This document shows positions 1 through 8,528 of a DNA stretch of 64,000 nt, piece after piece. This DNA comes from Thalassomonas haliotis (GTDB lineage Bacteria > Pseudomonadota > Gammaproteobacteria > Enterobacterales > Alteromonadaceae): positions 558,001 through 622,000 of the forward strand of contig NZ_CP059693.1 in assembly GCF_028657945.1 (NCBI RefSeq). The letters run 5' to 3'. The number at the start of each line of letters is the position of its first letter. Positions within the stretch are counted from its first letter, which is position 1. The translations under genes were made by a program, and so were the position numbers. A model generated the notes under the pieces. That model had not been told where the DNA came from and did not search any database. It saw only the letters and a program-made list of their open reading frames with translations.

Positions 1-1
1 G

Positions 2-283
2 ATCAAAATTGATGATCCGGTTGGTGCTATCTCGGTACACGGTGTTGTTGGTTTCTTCGGCGTGATGGCGGTGCCTTTTAGCAACGGCGATGCGACTTTC
101 TTAACTCAGCTATACGGCTGTGCAGTGATCTTCGGTTGGGTTTTTGTTGCCAGTTTAATTGTCTGGAGTATTCTGAAGAAAGTGATGGGCATACGTGTCA
201 GTGACGAAGAAGAATATAACGGTGTCGATAAATCTGATTGCGGTATTGAAGCTTATCCAGAGTTCGTATCCGTAAACAGCTGA
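2..283 (+). CDS. amt: Ammonium transporter, C-terminal fragment
   Basis: This is the last ~93 residues of a membrane transporter whose start lies left of the window; the reading frame is already open at base 2. The fragment carries the glycine-rich stretch DPVGAISVHGVVGFFG, typical of the last membrane segments of Amt/Rh ammonium channels, which contain a pore-lining histidine in a D-x-x-G-A-x-x-x-H-G pattern. A further hydrophobic helix (CAVIFGWVFVASLIVWSIL) follows, and then a short acidic cytoplasmic tail (RVSDEEEYNGVDKSDCGIEAYPEF), the usual end of Amt proteins. The product would conduct ammonium/ammonia across the inner membrane. A hairpin terminator follows 25 bp after the stop. No glnK is visible downstream. 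The family call is firm; the exact subtype cannot be judged from the tail. Confidence 0.9.
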   Translation: MKIDDPVGAISVHGVVGFFGVMAVPFSNGDATFLTQLYGCAVIFGWVFVASLIVWSILKKVMGIRVSDEEEYNGVDKSDCGIEAYPEFVSVNS

Positions 284-308
284 CCTGCTTTGCAGTAAAG
301 CTATCATG

Positions 309-339
309 AAAAAAACCAGCATTTGTTGCTGGTTTTTTT
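309..339 (+). terminator. Rho-independent terminator of amt
   Basis: ACCAGC and GCTGGT form a 6-bp stem around a short loop, followed by seven T. A-rich bases on the left arm extend the stem. It sits 25 bp past the amt stop, and the 52-bp repeat array begins at the end of its T-run. Confidence 0.85.
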
Positions 340-340
340 A

Positions 341-456
341 TACATGGAGGTATTTATCCTGCGATCATAGGGATATGAAGGAGCAGGGTTTATATATGGA
401 GGTATTTATCCTGCGATCACAGGGATATGAAGGAGCTGGGCTTATATATGGAGGTT
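341..456 (+). repeat. 52-bp tandem repeat, array A (3' of amt)
   Basis: Two full units and a short third one repeat with a period of exactly 52 bp; the landmark TAYATGGAGGT starts at 341, 393 and 445. Inside each unit the order is TACATGGAGGTA (a near palindrome), TTATCCTGCGATCA, AGGGATATGA, AGGAGC. The first two units differ at only a few bases. The array begins at the T-run of the amt terminator and reads in the same direction as amt. Relatives lie at 3327-3492, 33261-33390 and, on the minus strand, around the IS element at 7277-8412. Because 52 is not a multiple of three, the array cannot be a repeated in-frame peptide. Beyond the array, 457-654 holds only the AT-rich upstream region of the peroxidase gene. 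Confidence 0.85.
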
Positions 457-654
457 AGCAGCATGGCACTTTTTGGCTCTATAATTTATTCACCGGACCC
501 CTGTTGTGCATAGTTTTGTTGATTTACGGCAATAATTGAAAATAATCAGCTGTTTTAGTTAATGATTTGCTGCCAAACAATAGCTTTTGTGTAGAATTAG
601 CGGTATAAAATGTTGCAGTTTGTTACATAAATAAATATCACCATAGGAAATGCA

Positions 655-1581
655 ATGGCGAGAGAACAATTCGGAGTTTGTGCCGAGCCAAGTTTACATG
701 GCTCATATTTATTTTTTAATGCCGTTGATGAGCAAAATACTTATCTCAGACAGGCGTTGTCGCGTTTGCCGGTATTATTTGAGAAATATGCGGATCGTTT
801 TTCCGAGTCAAATCTTACCGGAGTAATTGCCATAGGGGCCAATTACTGGGATGAGTTTAATCCAGGCAGCCGGCCAAAATCTTTAGCAGCTTTTCCAGCT
901 ATGGAATGCGAAGATCGTATTGCTCCGGCGCAGAGTATAGATCTGTATATTGAGATCCGCAGCGATCGCGCCGACGTTAATCATATTGTCAGCTCTAAAG
1001 TCTGCGATTTACTGGCAGAAAGCGTAGAGCTGGTTGAAGAAGTACATGCCTTCAGGTTTCTCGACGGCCGGGATCTCACCGGCTTTGTTGACGGCACCGA
1101 AAACCCGCAAGGTTTTCACCGCCGTAAAGTCGCCCTGGTAACCGATGAAAGCGATGCCGACTTTTCCAGCGGCAGTTATTTGCATGTCCAACGTTACCGC
1201 CATAATCTGCATTTGTGGCAATCCCTTAAAGTGAAAGAGCAGGAAGATGTTTTTGGCCGCACTAAGGTGGATAACATAGAATATCCCGGCGAGCGGAAAA
1301 GCCCCGGGGCGCACACAAAACGCACCAACCTCAAAGATGACCAGGGCAATAGCATTGAAATATTAAGGCAAAGCATGCCTTACGGCGATATGAAAATGCA
1401 GGGCTTGATGTTTGTTTCTTATTGCCATTCTCCCGAGCCTTTTGAGCTGATGTTAAAAAGCATGATTTATGGCGATGGCTCAGGGCATTCAGATCATATG
1501 TTAAAATATACCCAGGCAGAAACCGGCGCGGCCTTTTTTGCCCCGAGCTTGAATTTCCTGGAAAACCTGGCGCAAGAGTAA
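655..1581 (+). CDS. Dyp-type haem peroxidase, YfeX-like
   Basis: Dye-decolourising peroxidase of 308 aa, close to the usual length of the YfeX/class B group. Such proteins bind haem b and use hydrogen peroxide; a cytoplasmic location fits the lack of a signal peptide. The GxxDG signature is GFVDGTENP (143-151), with the distal aspartate at 146. H220 in AHTKRTN is the expected proximal haem ligand, and R238 in ILRQSMPYG the distal arginine. The ATG is preceded by AGGA at 7 nt. The gene stands alone: an upstream repeat array separates it from amt, and a shared terminator separates it from convergent argR. There is no encapsulin gene or encapsulin-targeting tail, so a free enzyme is more likely than a compartment cargo. 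The physiological substrate is not known from sequence. Confidence 0.93.
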   Translation: MAREQFGVCAEPSLHGSYLFFNAVDEQNTYLRQALSRLPVLFEKYADRFSESNLTGVIAIGANYWDEFNPGSRPKSLAAFPAMECEDRIAPAQSIDLYIEIRSDRADVNHIVSSKVCDLLAESVELVEEVHAFRFLDGRDLTGFVDGTENPQGFHRRKVALVTDESDADFSSGSYLHVQRYRHNLHLWQSLKVKEQEDVFGRTKVDNIEYPGERKSPGAHTKRTNLKDDQGNSIEILRQSMPYGDMKMQGLMFVSYCHSPEPFELMLKSMIYGDGSGHSDHMLKYTQAETGAAFFAPSLNFLENLAQE

Positions 1582-1610
1582 CTTCTGGGCAAAATAAAAA
1601 TTAGCAATCG

Positions 1611-1640
1611 AAAAGGGCCGAGGTTAACCGGCCCTTTTTT
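1611..1640. terminator. Bidirectional terminator between dyp and argR
   Basis: AAAAGGGCCG and CGGCCCTTTTTT form a strong stem around a short loop (AGGTTAAC). The A-run on one side and T-run on the other let it serve both convergent genes. Confidence 0.85.
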
Positions 1641-1659
1641 GCTCTCGCTGAGATAAAAA

Positions 1660-2133
1660 CTAGGCGAGGTTTTTAGAAAAAAGCACTTCCAGTTTGCCAA
1701 TGGTCTGTTTGATCTGGCTGACATCCGTCGGAGCGATAAAAATGGTATCGTCACCGGCAATAGTACCGAGCACACCATCGCTTTTGCTTAAGCTGTCGAG
1801 CAAGCGGGCGATAAGCTGCGCCGCCCCCGGGCTGGTGCGGATAATGATCATTACATCATTATGCTCAATATCAAGCACCAGCTGTTTTAGCGGGCTTTTT
1901 GCCGTCGGTACACCTAATTCTGCCGGCAGGCAATAAACCATGTCCTGGCGGGCATTACGGGTGCGTACTGCGCCGAATTTGCTGAGCATGCGGGAAACCT
2001 TGGACTGGCTGATATTGTCAAAGCCCTGGGCTTTAAGGGCGTCTACTATGTCGCCCTGGGAGCCGAATTGTTCCTGTTTTAATAAATCTTTAAAGGCCTG
2101 GATCAGGGCTTCTTGCTTTTGTTGAACTGTCAT
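1660..2133 (-). CDS. argR: Arginine repressor ArgR
   Basis: A 157-aa transcription factor that binds L-arginine and represses arginine biosynthesis genes as a hexamer. The N-terminal winged helix is visible, with the recognition helix SQSKVSRML at 42-50. The C-terminal domain has the arginine-binding and trimerisation motif GTIAGDDT at 123-130. Length matches E. coli ArgR (156 aa). It is divergent from mdh, as in enterobacteria and Vibrio, so the 197-bp intergenic region should contain both promoters. I looked for a clear pair of ARG boxes there and could not settle on one. Confidence 0.97.
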   Translation of the reverse strand: MTVQQKQEALIQAFKDLLKQEQFGSQGDIVDALKAQGFDNISQSKVSRMLSKFGAVRTRNARQDMVYCLPAELGVPTAKSPLKQLVLDIEHNDVMIIIRTSPGAAQLIARLLDSLSKSDGVLGTIAGDDTIFIAPTDVSQIKQTIGKLEVLFSKNLA

Positions 2134-2330
2134 AATTTGCCGCTATTTTGTTATCTTCACTACTATTAATGTCGAAAATTAGAATATCTATGCGATAAGC
2201 TTGTTAAAAACTATTATACGGGATCAAGCTCCAGGTTAATAATATTTGTTTTTTTTGCCCTTATGCTATATCTTTTGGCGGCACAAAATTTTAAGTAATT
2301 ACTCAAATACTCAAATTCCGGAGACATTTC

Positions 2331-3266
2331 ATGAAAGTTGCTGTTTTAGGCGCAGCTGGTGGTATCGGCCAGGCGTTATCTTTGTTACTCAAGACTCAGT
2401 TACCTGCAGGTTCCGAGTTATCTCTTTATGACGTAGCACCAGTAGTACCCGGTGTTGCTGTTGATTTATCACACATCCCAACGGCAGTTAAAGTTGAAGG
2501 ATTTGGTGCTGATGACTTAGCGGCCGCTTTAACCGGTGCCGATATCGTTTTGATCCCGGCGGGTATGCCGCGTAAGCCTGGTATGGACCGCGCTGATCTT
2601 TTCGCTGTAAATGCCGGCATTATCAAAACTTTGGCTGAAGGCATTGTTGCTAATTGTCCTAAAGCCCTGGTTGGTATTATTACTAACCCGGTAAACGGCA
2701 CTGTACCAATTGTTGCTGAAGTATTCAAAAAAGCGGGTACTTATGACGCCGGCCGTGTTTTCGGTGTAACGACTTTAGATGTTATCCGCTCAGAAGCTTT
2801 TGTTGCCGAATTAAAAGGTTTAGACGTTGCTAACGTTAAAGTACCTGTGATCGGCGGCCACTCAGGCACCACTATTTTACCTCTGCTTTCTCAGGTTGAA
2901 GGTGTCACTTTCTCTGATGAAGAAGTTGCTGCATTAACGCCTCGTATCCAAAATGCCGGTACTGAAGTGGTAAATGCCAAAGCGGGTGGCGGTTCAGCTA
3001 CTTTATCTATGGGTGCTGCAGCGGCACGTTTTTGTATGTCTTTGGTTAAAGGCCTGCAAGGTGAAGACGTTGTTGATTACGCCTACATCGAAGGTAACGG
3101 CGAAGATGCCACTTTCTTTGCCCAGCCGGTACGTTTAGGCGTGAACGGCGTTGCTGAAATTTTACCTTACGGTGAGTTAAGCGCGTTTGAAGAAAAAGCC
3201 AAGCAAGATATGCTGGCCACTTTGAACAGCGATATCAAAGAAGGTATCGACTTCATTAACGGTTAA
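2331..3266 (+). CDS. mdh: NAD-dependent malate dehydrogenase
   Basis: TCA-cycle enzyme interconverting malate and oxaloacetate in the cytoplasm. The 311-aa length matches the E. coli enzyme (312). The NAD-binding glycine motif GAAGGIG is at 7-13. Substrate arginines R81 and R87 ([12 protein letters not shown]), the D150/R153 pair (TTLDVIRSE) and catalytic H177 (IGGHSGTT) all sit at the E. coli positions. The ATG follows CGGAGA at 7 nt. It is a single-gene unit: divergent argR upstream, and a strong terminator plus a repeat array downstream. Confidence 0.98.
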   Translation: MKVAVLGAAGGIGQALSLLLKTQLPAGSELSLYDVAPVVPGVAVDLSHIPTAVKVEGFGADDLAAALTGADIVLIPAGMPRKPGMDRADLFAVNAGIIKTLAEGIVANCPKALVGIITNPVNGTVPIVAEVFKKAGTYDAGRVFGVTTLDVIRSEAFVAELKGLDVANVKVPVIGGHSGTTILPLLSQVEGVTFSDEEVAALTPRIQNAGTEVVNAKAGGGSATLSMGAAAARFCMSLVKGLQGEDVVDYAYIEGNGEDATFFAQPVRLGVNGVAEILPYGELSAFEEKAKQDMLATLNSDIKEGIDFING

Positions 3267-3297
3267 TCGTTATTGATAAGAAATGAATATCTGATAT

Positions 3298-3326
3298 AAA
3301 AAAACCGCTTCGCAGCGGTTTTTTTA
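3298..3326 (+). terminator. Rho-independent terminator of mdh
   Basis: AAAACCGCT and AGCGGTTTTT form the stem around a small TCGC loop and are followed by T-rich sequence. Array B starts at the end of the T-run. Confidence 0.9.
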
Positions 3327-3492
3327 TACATGGAAGTATTTATCTTGCGATCCCATGGAAGGGATGGAGCAAGGTTTATACATGGAAGTATTTCAGTTTA
3401 TTTGCTCCTGCATAAACTAAGTAGTTACATCCTGTAAGTAATCTTGCGATCCCATGGAGGGGATGGAGCAAGGTTTATACATGGAAGTATTC
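3327..3492 (+). repeat. 52-bp tandem repeat, array B (3' of mdh), with an insert
   Basis: This belongs to the same family as the array after amt. TACATGGAAGTATT starts at 3327, 3379 and 3478. The first interval is 52 bp. The second is 99 bp because a 47-bp segment (3394-3440) splits the second unit between its TATTT and ATCTTGCG halves. Each unit also holds the near palindrome ATCCCATGGAAGGGAT. The array begins at the mdh terminator T-run and ends 4 bp before the stop codon of convergent ispB. Confidence 0.88.
3394..3440 (+). repeat. 47-bp insert inside a repeat unit
   Basis: The segment lies exactly between the two halves of a 52-bp unit (99 minus 52 is 47). Most of it, from GTTTATTTGC to CATCCTGTAAGT (3396-3439), recurs with few changes at 50065-50107. 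It contains the small palindrome TTACA-TCC-TGTAA. No coding capacity. Confidence 0.75.
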
Positions 3493-3496
3493 CTGC

Positions 3497-4468
3497 TTAC
3501 ACGCTGCGGTTTGCTGCGATATGGGCGAGGGCGATTAGCGCGTCTTTATAGTCAGACTCTTCTAACACTGCTAAGGAACTAATGGCCTTGTCCGCTTCCT
3601 GCTCGGCTTTATGCTGGGCATAAGTTAGAGCGCCGGTTTCTCGCATGGCGCTTAGAATTTCATCTAAGTTATCCATGCCGTTATTGAGTTTTATTGCTTC
3701 GCGGATTAGTTTCTTTTGTGCGTCTGTGCCGTTTTCCATGGCATAAATAAGTGGCAGGGTAGGTTTGCCTTCGGCCAGGTCGTCGCCAACATTTTTGCCC
3801 ATTTCTTTGGCGTCGGCGGTGTAGTCCATAATATCATCCACCAGCTGGAAGGCGGTGCCTAAATGCTTGCCGTAGTCTGTCATTGCCGCTTCGGTTTTTT
3901 CATCTTTACCGGCAATAACAGCGGCAAGGCGGGTGGCGGCTTCAAACAGCTTGGCGGTTTTACAGTATATGACTTCCATATAGCTGCTTTCTGTGGTGTC
4001 GGGATCGTTGCAATTCATTAACTGCAATACTTCACCTTCGGCAACGATATTGGTGGCATCGGATAAGATTTCCATGATGCGCATATTGTCGAGTTTGACC
4101 ATCATCTGGAAAGAGCGGGTGTAGAGAAAATCACCGACAAGTACGCTGGCGCTGTTGCCGAACATGGCATTAGCGGTTTCCCGGCCCCTGCGCATATTGG
4201 ACTCATCCACCACATCATCGTGCAGCAGGGTGGCGGTATGGATAAACTCAATAATGGCTGCAACTGAGGCATGATCTTGCCCCTGGTAATTAAGCGCCCT
4301 GGCGGCCAGTACCGTCAGCAGTGGCCGCATACGTTTGCCGCCCGCGTTAACAATATAGATACCCAGCTGGTTTATCAGTGCCACATCGGATTGTAACTGA
4401 CCGTAAATCAGGTCGTTTACAACTGTCATATCGGTGCGCGCTAGCGCTTGTATATTATCAAGATCCAT
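3497..4468 (-). CDS. ispB: Octaprenyl diphosphate synthase
   Basis: Trans-prenyltransferase of 323 aa (E. coli IspB 323) that extends FPP with IPP units to make the quinone side chain. It has GGKRMRP (43-49) and both aspartate-rich motifs: DDVVD (84-88) in LLHDDVVDES and DDIMD (211-215) in QLVDDIMDYTAD. The conserved GKPTLPL follows at 234-240. It is transcribed away from rplU, with a 244-bp divergent promoter region before the L21 start, the same ispB / rplU-rpmA-obgE arrangement as in E. coli. The product is probably the C40 chain for ubiquinone-8, but chain length cannot be read with certainty. Confidence 0.96.
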   Translation of the reverse strand: MDLDNIQALARTDMTVVNDLIYGQLQSDVALINQLGIYIVNAGGKRMRPLLTVLAARALNYQGQDHASVAAIIEFIHTATLLHDDVVDESNMRRGRETANAMFGNSASVLVGDFLYTRSFQMMVKLDNMRIMEILSDATNIVAEGEVLQLMNCNDPDTTESSYMEVIYCKTAKLFEAATRLAAVIAGKDEKTEAAMTDYGKHLGTAFQLVDDIMDYTADAKEMGKNVGDDLAEGKPTLPLIYAMENGTDAQKKLIREAIKLNNGMDNLDEILSAMRETGALTYAQHKAEQEADKAISSLAVLEESDYKDALIALAHIAANRSV

Positions 4469-4621
4469 AAAGCTCTATTAGGTAACCTAAGTCTCGTCCG
4501 CGTTATCTGTTTAATTGCCCCAGAGTTTACACTAAAATCAGCTGCAGAGAAGGTTTGTCTGGCCATTGTCTGGTGTTTGTTTCGTTAGACCAATAAATAT
4601 TAATAAATGATCGTTTTATGC

Positions 4622-4650
4622 TTGCCCTCATTAGGATCTTCGAGTAGAAT
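4622..4650 (+). promoter_or_regulatory. Likely sigma-70 promoter of rplU-rpmA
   Basis: TTGCCC (4622-4627) and TAGAAT (4645-4650) are separated by exactly 17 bp. They are followed by a GC-rich discriminator (TCGCGCCC), a feature common in stringently controlled ribosomal promoters. The start codon lies 62 bp downstream. Confidence 0.6.
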
Positions 4651-4712
4651 TCGCGCCCTATATTTTTAAATTTATGCGTCACATTTGAAGGTTGGCGCAG
4701 TACGGAGTAGCT

Positions 4713-5024
4713 ATGTACGCAGTATTCCAAAGTGGTGGTAAACAGCACCGCGTGACCGAAGGTCAAACTGTTCGTCTTGAAAAGCTAGAGCTTGAAGTCG
4801 GATCGACTGTAGAATTCGATAACGTTTTAATGATCGCCAATGGCGAAGAAATCAATGTAGGTGCGCCTTACATTGCTGGTGGCAAAGTTGTAGCTGAAGT
4901 CGTTACTCAAGGCCGCGCTGATAAAGTTAAAATTGTTAAGTTTAAACGTCGTAAGCATTCACGCAAGCAAGCGGGCCATCGTCAATGGTTCACTGAAGTG
5001 AAGATTACTGGTATTAACGGCTAA
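4713..5024 (+). CDS. rplU: Ribosomal protein bL21
   Basis: Large-subunit protein that binds 23S rRNA. Starting at [14 protein letters not shown] gives 103 aa, the same length as E. coli L21, and this ATG is preceded by CGGAG at 6-7 nt. An upstream in-frame ATG at 4692 would add seven residues not seen in the family. The basic C-terminal half ([16 protein letters not shown]) is the rRNA-binding part. It is followed after 16 bp by rpmA, as in nearly all bacteria. Confidence 0.97.
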   Translation: MYAVFQSGGKQHRVTEGQTVRLEKLELEVGSTVEFDNVLMIANGEEINVGAPYIAGGKVVAEVVTQGRADKVKIVKFKRRKHSRKQAGHRQWFTEVKITGING

Positions 5025-5040
5025 TTAGGAGCGATTTAAC

Positions 5041-5298
5041 ATGGCACATAAGAAGGCTGCAGGTAGTACACGTAACGGTCGTGACTCGGAAAGTAAACGT
5101 CTTGGCGTTAAGCGCTTTGGCGGTGAAACAGTTTTAGCAGGTAACATCATTGTTCGTCAACGTGGTACTAAATTCCACGCTGGTAACAACATGGGTATCG
5201 GTAAAGACCACACTTTATTCGCTTTAACTGACGGTAAAGTTCAGTTTGAAGTTAAAGGTCCTAAGAACCGCAAATTTGTAAGCATTATCTCTGAATAA
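5041..5298 (+). CDS. rpmA: Ribosomal protein bL27
   Basis: An 85-aa protein, as in E. coli. The N-terminus [16 protein letters not shown] is the extension that reaches toward the peptidyl-transferase centre; the mature protein begins at A2 after Met removal. It lacks the cleaved leader found in Firmicutes L27. It is second gene of the rplU-rpmA operon, with a good Shine-Dalgarno (AGGAG) and a terminator 20-50 bp after the stop, so obgE is probably also expressed from its own promoter. Confidence 0.98.
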   Translation: MAHKKAAGSTRNGRDSESKRLGVKRFGGETVLAGNIIVRQRGTKFHAGNNMGIGKDHTLFALTDGKVQFEVKGPKNRKFVSIISE

Positions 5299-5316
5299 TC
5301 TTACATTTGAGTTCTA

Positions 5317-5347
5317 AAAGCCTCGCACTTCAGCGAGGTTTTTTTTT
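5317..5347 (+). terminator. Terminator after rpmA
   Basis: CCTCGC and GCGAGG pair around ACTTCA and are followed by nine T. It separates rplU-rpmA from obgE. Confidence 0.88.
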
Positions 5348-5355
5348 GCCTCTAG

Positions 5356-6603
<1,248 letters not shown>

Positions 6604-6660
6604 CCTTTTCTGTCTAAGGGCTGGTTTATATCCTCCTTAGCTTTCATTCATTATCGTATT

Positions 6661-6696
6661 AAAGCACCCGTTTTTTAACGTTGGTGCTTTTTTGTT
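6661..6696 (+). terminator. Terminator after obgE
   Basis: GCACCCGTT pairs with AACGTTGGTGC (a two-base bulge) around TTTT, and a T-run follows. Confidence 0.75.
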
Positions 6697-6753
6697 TTTA
6701 ATTGCGGCAAAACCCTTTAAACTTGCTGCAAACTTGGAAAAACAGAAACTTTT

Positions 6754-7245
6754 ATGACCCGACTTTCCCTGATCGTTGCCTGTGCGGATAACAATATTAT
6801 CGGCAAAGATAACCAGATGCCCTGGCACTTGCCCGCCGACCTGGCGTATTTCAAAAAAACTACCTTAGGCAAGCCCATTATTATGGGGCGAAAAACCTAT
6901 GAATCAATCGGCCGGCCGTTACCCGGACGGCAAAATATCGTGATTTCCCGTAATCCGGACTTTAGCGCCGAGGGGGTAGATGTTGTCACTTGTGTTGACC
7001 AGGCACTGGCCTTAGCCGGGGGCGTGGAAGAGATCATGGTGATCGGTGGTGGTGCCATCTATAGCCATTGTTTGCCGGCAGCCACCCGCTTGTATGTCAC
7101 CCACATCAAAGCAGGTATTGAAGGGGATACCCGCTTTCCTGATTTTGACAGCGAAAATACCTGGGTGAAAACGGCCAGTGAACTACGCCCGGCGGATGAA
7201 AAAAATGCCTATGATCTGGATTTTTGTGTTTACGAGCGCAGGTAA
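6754..7245 (+). CDS. folA: Dihydrofolate reductase
   Basis: A 163-aa enzyme that reduces dihydrofolate to tetrahydrofolate with NADPH; the target of trimethoprim. It shows the Met20-loop region IIGKDNQMPWHLPADL (15-30), with W24 and the catalytic acid D29, then GRKTYESIGRPLPGRQNIV in the NADPH/folate site and VIGGGAIY near 107. It lies between the obgE terminator and the IS1595 element, whose left end is 49 bp after the folA stop, so the gene is intact. Confidence 0.97.
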   Translation: MTRLSLIVACADNNIIGKDNQMPWHLPADLAYFKKTTLGKPIIMGRKTYESIGRPLPGRQNIVISRNPDFSAEGVDVVTCVDQALALAGGVEEIMVIGGGAIYSHCLPAATRLYVTHIKAGIEGDTRFPDFDSENTWVKTASELRPADEKNAYDLDFCVYERR

Positions 7246-7286
7246 ATTAGCCTCGTTATAAATCATAAGGCTCAGATATAAATCCT

Positions 7287-8341
7287 GCTTATTTGGCTCT
7301 GTTGTAGAAAATTGTTGTCTATACTGATAAGTGCGACTAACTTATTGAAGGTAATAGCGATGAATACAAAATCATTTGTAGGTAAGCTTAACCAGATAAC
7401 GAAAGCACTTTTCTCTATGACACCAGCGCAAAGGGAGAAAGTTCATCAGTCAATTCAAGCATTAGATGCTGAAATCAGCACAGATGAGCTTATTCAACCA
7501 CTTTTTGATGTGTCATCTCAATGCCCGCACTGCCATTCCCGTCATTTAAAAAAATGGGGGAAGTCAGGCGCCATACAGAGGTACCGTTGCAAGGATTGCC
7601 AGAAAACCTTTAATAACAAGACCAATACGCCTTTAGCTAAGCTACATAAGTGCCATCTGTGGGAAGAATATGCGCGCTGTATGATGTTGAAATTAACGTT
7701 AAGAGAAGCGGCAGATATTTGCGGCATTAATCTTAAAACCGCTTTTTTATGGCGTCATCGTTTCTTAATGGCCCAGGCAGGCAAAAACCAGGATAAGTTG
7801 TCGGGCATTATTGAAGTTGATGAGTTTTTTCTTGCTCGCTCCGAAAAAGGCTCAAAAACATTGGCACACCAAAAGAAGCCTAGAAAACGCGGCGGTAACC
7901 TTGATAAAAGAACGAAAGAAGGTCAGGTGGCCGTGCTTTTATCTATTGATCGCAGTAACCATATGATTAATGCAATTTTATCTGCTGATACCAGGGCAGA
8001 AATAGCGGCTCACTTGACTGAGAATATAACAGAAAATTCGGTCTTATGCAGCGATGGCTCCTGGTCATATGTGGAAATAGCCAAGCAAAAAAATTGTGAC
8101 CATAAACGTCTGATAAACAACCAAGTAAGGGTGATAGATAAGGTTTACCATATCCAAACGGTTAATGGCGCGATAGCTCACTTTAAAGGTTGGGTTAACG
8201 GAAAAATGAAAGGAGTTGCCACCAAATACTTATCAAATTATCTTGCGTGGTTTAAAGAAAGCCACGCAAAGCTAGATAAACAGCAAATATTGGTAGCAGC
8301 TTATGGGTGACAACAATATTATGGAACACAGCCGCTTATTT
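7287..8341 (+). mobile_element. Complete IS1595-family insertion sequence with target duplication
   Basis: The element proper is 7295-8333, 1039 bp. Imperfect 25-bp terminal inverted repeats lie at 7295-7319 and 8309-8333: both begin GGCT (read inward), end ATTGTTGTC, and differ at several central bases. It is flanked by a perfect direct duplication, GCTTATTT, at 7287-7294 and 8334-8341. An 8-bp duplication is the known hallmark of the IS1595 family. It holds one transposase gene with no passenger. The perfect duplication and intact gene suggest a recent insertion. It landed inside a 52-bp repeat unit downstream of folA, so no gene is broken. Confidence 0.93.
7360..8310 (+). CDS. IS1595-family transposase
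   Basis: DDE-type transposase of the ISXO2-like group, 316 aa. The ATG at 7360 follows GAAGGTAA; an alternative start at 7312 would lie inside the left inverted repeat. The N-terminal zinc ribbon is CPHC...CKDC (about residues 47-70), characteristic of IS1595 transposases. Catalytic candidates are D in IIEVDEFF, D in LCSDGSWSY, and N in TVNGAIAHFKGW, the position that is N, E or H in different IS1595 subgroups. The stop codon TGA overlaps the first two bases of the right inverted repeat. Confidence 0.93.
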   Translation: MNTKSFVGKLNQITKALFSMTPAQREKVHQSIQALDAEISTDELIQPLFDVSSQCPHCHSRHLKKWGKSGAIQRYRCKDCQKTFNNKTNTPLAKLHKCHLWEEYARCMMLKLTLREAADICGINLKTAFLWRHRFLMAQAGKNQDKLSGIIEVDEFFLARSEKGSKTLAHQKKPRKRGGNLDKRTKEGQVAVLLSIDRSNHMINAILSADTRAEIAAHLTENITENSVLCSDGSWSYVEIAKQKNCDHKRLINNQVRVIDKVYHIQTVNGAIAHFKGWVNGKMKGVATKYLSNYLAWFKESHAKLDKQQILVAAYG

Positions 8342-8479
8342 ATATCCATATGAGTGCAGGACAAATATTTGCCTGTATATTGCCATTCTTTCACATCCCT
8401 GTGATCACGGCATTGCCTGCAAGGATGCAGGTACTTAACATTTGTCCGGAACAAAAATGTTGACCATACATGCTGCATA

Positions 8480-8510
8480 TAAAAAAACCAGCCCGAGAGC
8501 TGGTTTTTTA
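8480..8510. terminator. Terminator of the minus-strand chemoreceptor gene
   Basis: ACCAGC (8487-8492) and GCTGGT (8499-8504) form the stem; on the minus strand it is followed by seven T. T on the other side makes it usable in both directions. It is nearly the same hairpin as the amt terminator. Confidence 0.85.
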
Positions 8511-8528
8511 ATTTTAACCCGCTTGAAG

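Larger units (their letters stand above)
7277..8412 (-). repeat. 52-bp repeat, array D, split by the IS element
   Basis: Removing the IS (7295-8333) and one copy of the 8-bp duplication rebuilds a 52-bp unit on the minus strand. From TACAGGCAAA (near 8379) through GTCCTGCA, CATATGGATAT and AAGCAGGATTTA (ending 7277) every landmark of the amt array unit is at the same spacing, with roughly 10-12 differences. A second, upstream unit is recognisable by GTGATCACAGGGATGTGAAAG (complement of about 8387-8407). The array follows the terminator of the minus-strand chemoreceptor gene at 8480-8510, though about 65 bp of other sequence with a CCTGCATCC palindrome lies between. Confidence 0.75.

Noticed and set aside
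341-460. 52-bp repeats as a coded repeat peptide
   Set aside because: A period of 52 bp (or 50) shifts the frame each unit and stops occur (TAG in the first unit), so a tandem peptide is impossible.
2134-2330. ARG boxes in the argR-mdh intergenic region
   Set aside because: Some TGAAT/ATTCA-like fragments exist, but no pair with proper spacing and match was convincing.
341-3492. CRISPR array
   Set aside because: Units are direct tandem copies with no unique spacers between them, and no cas gene is present.
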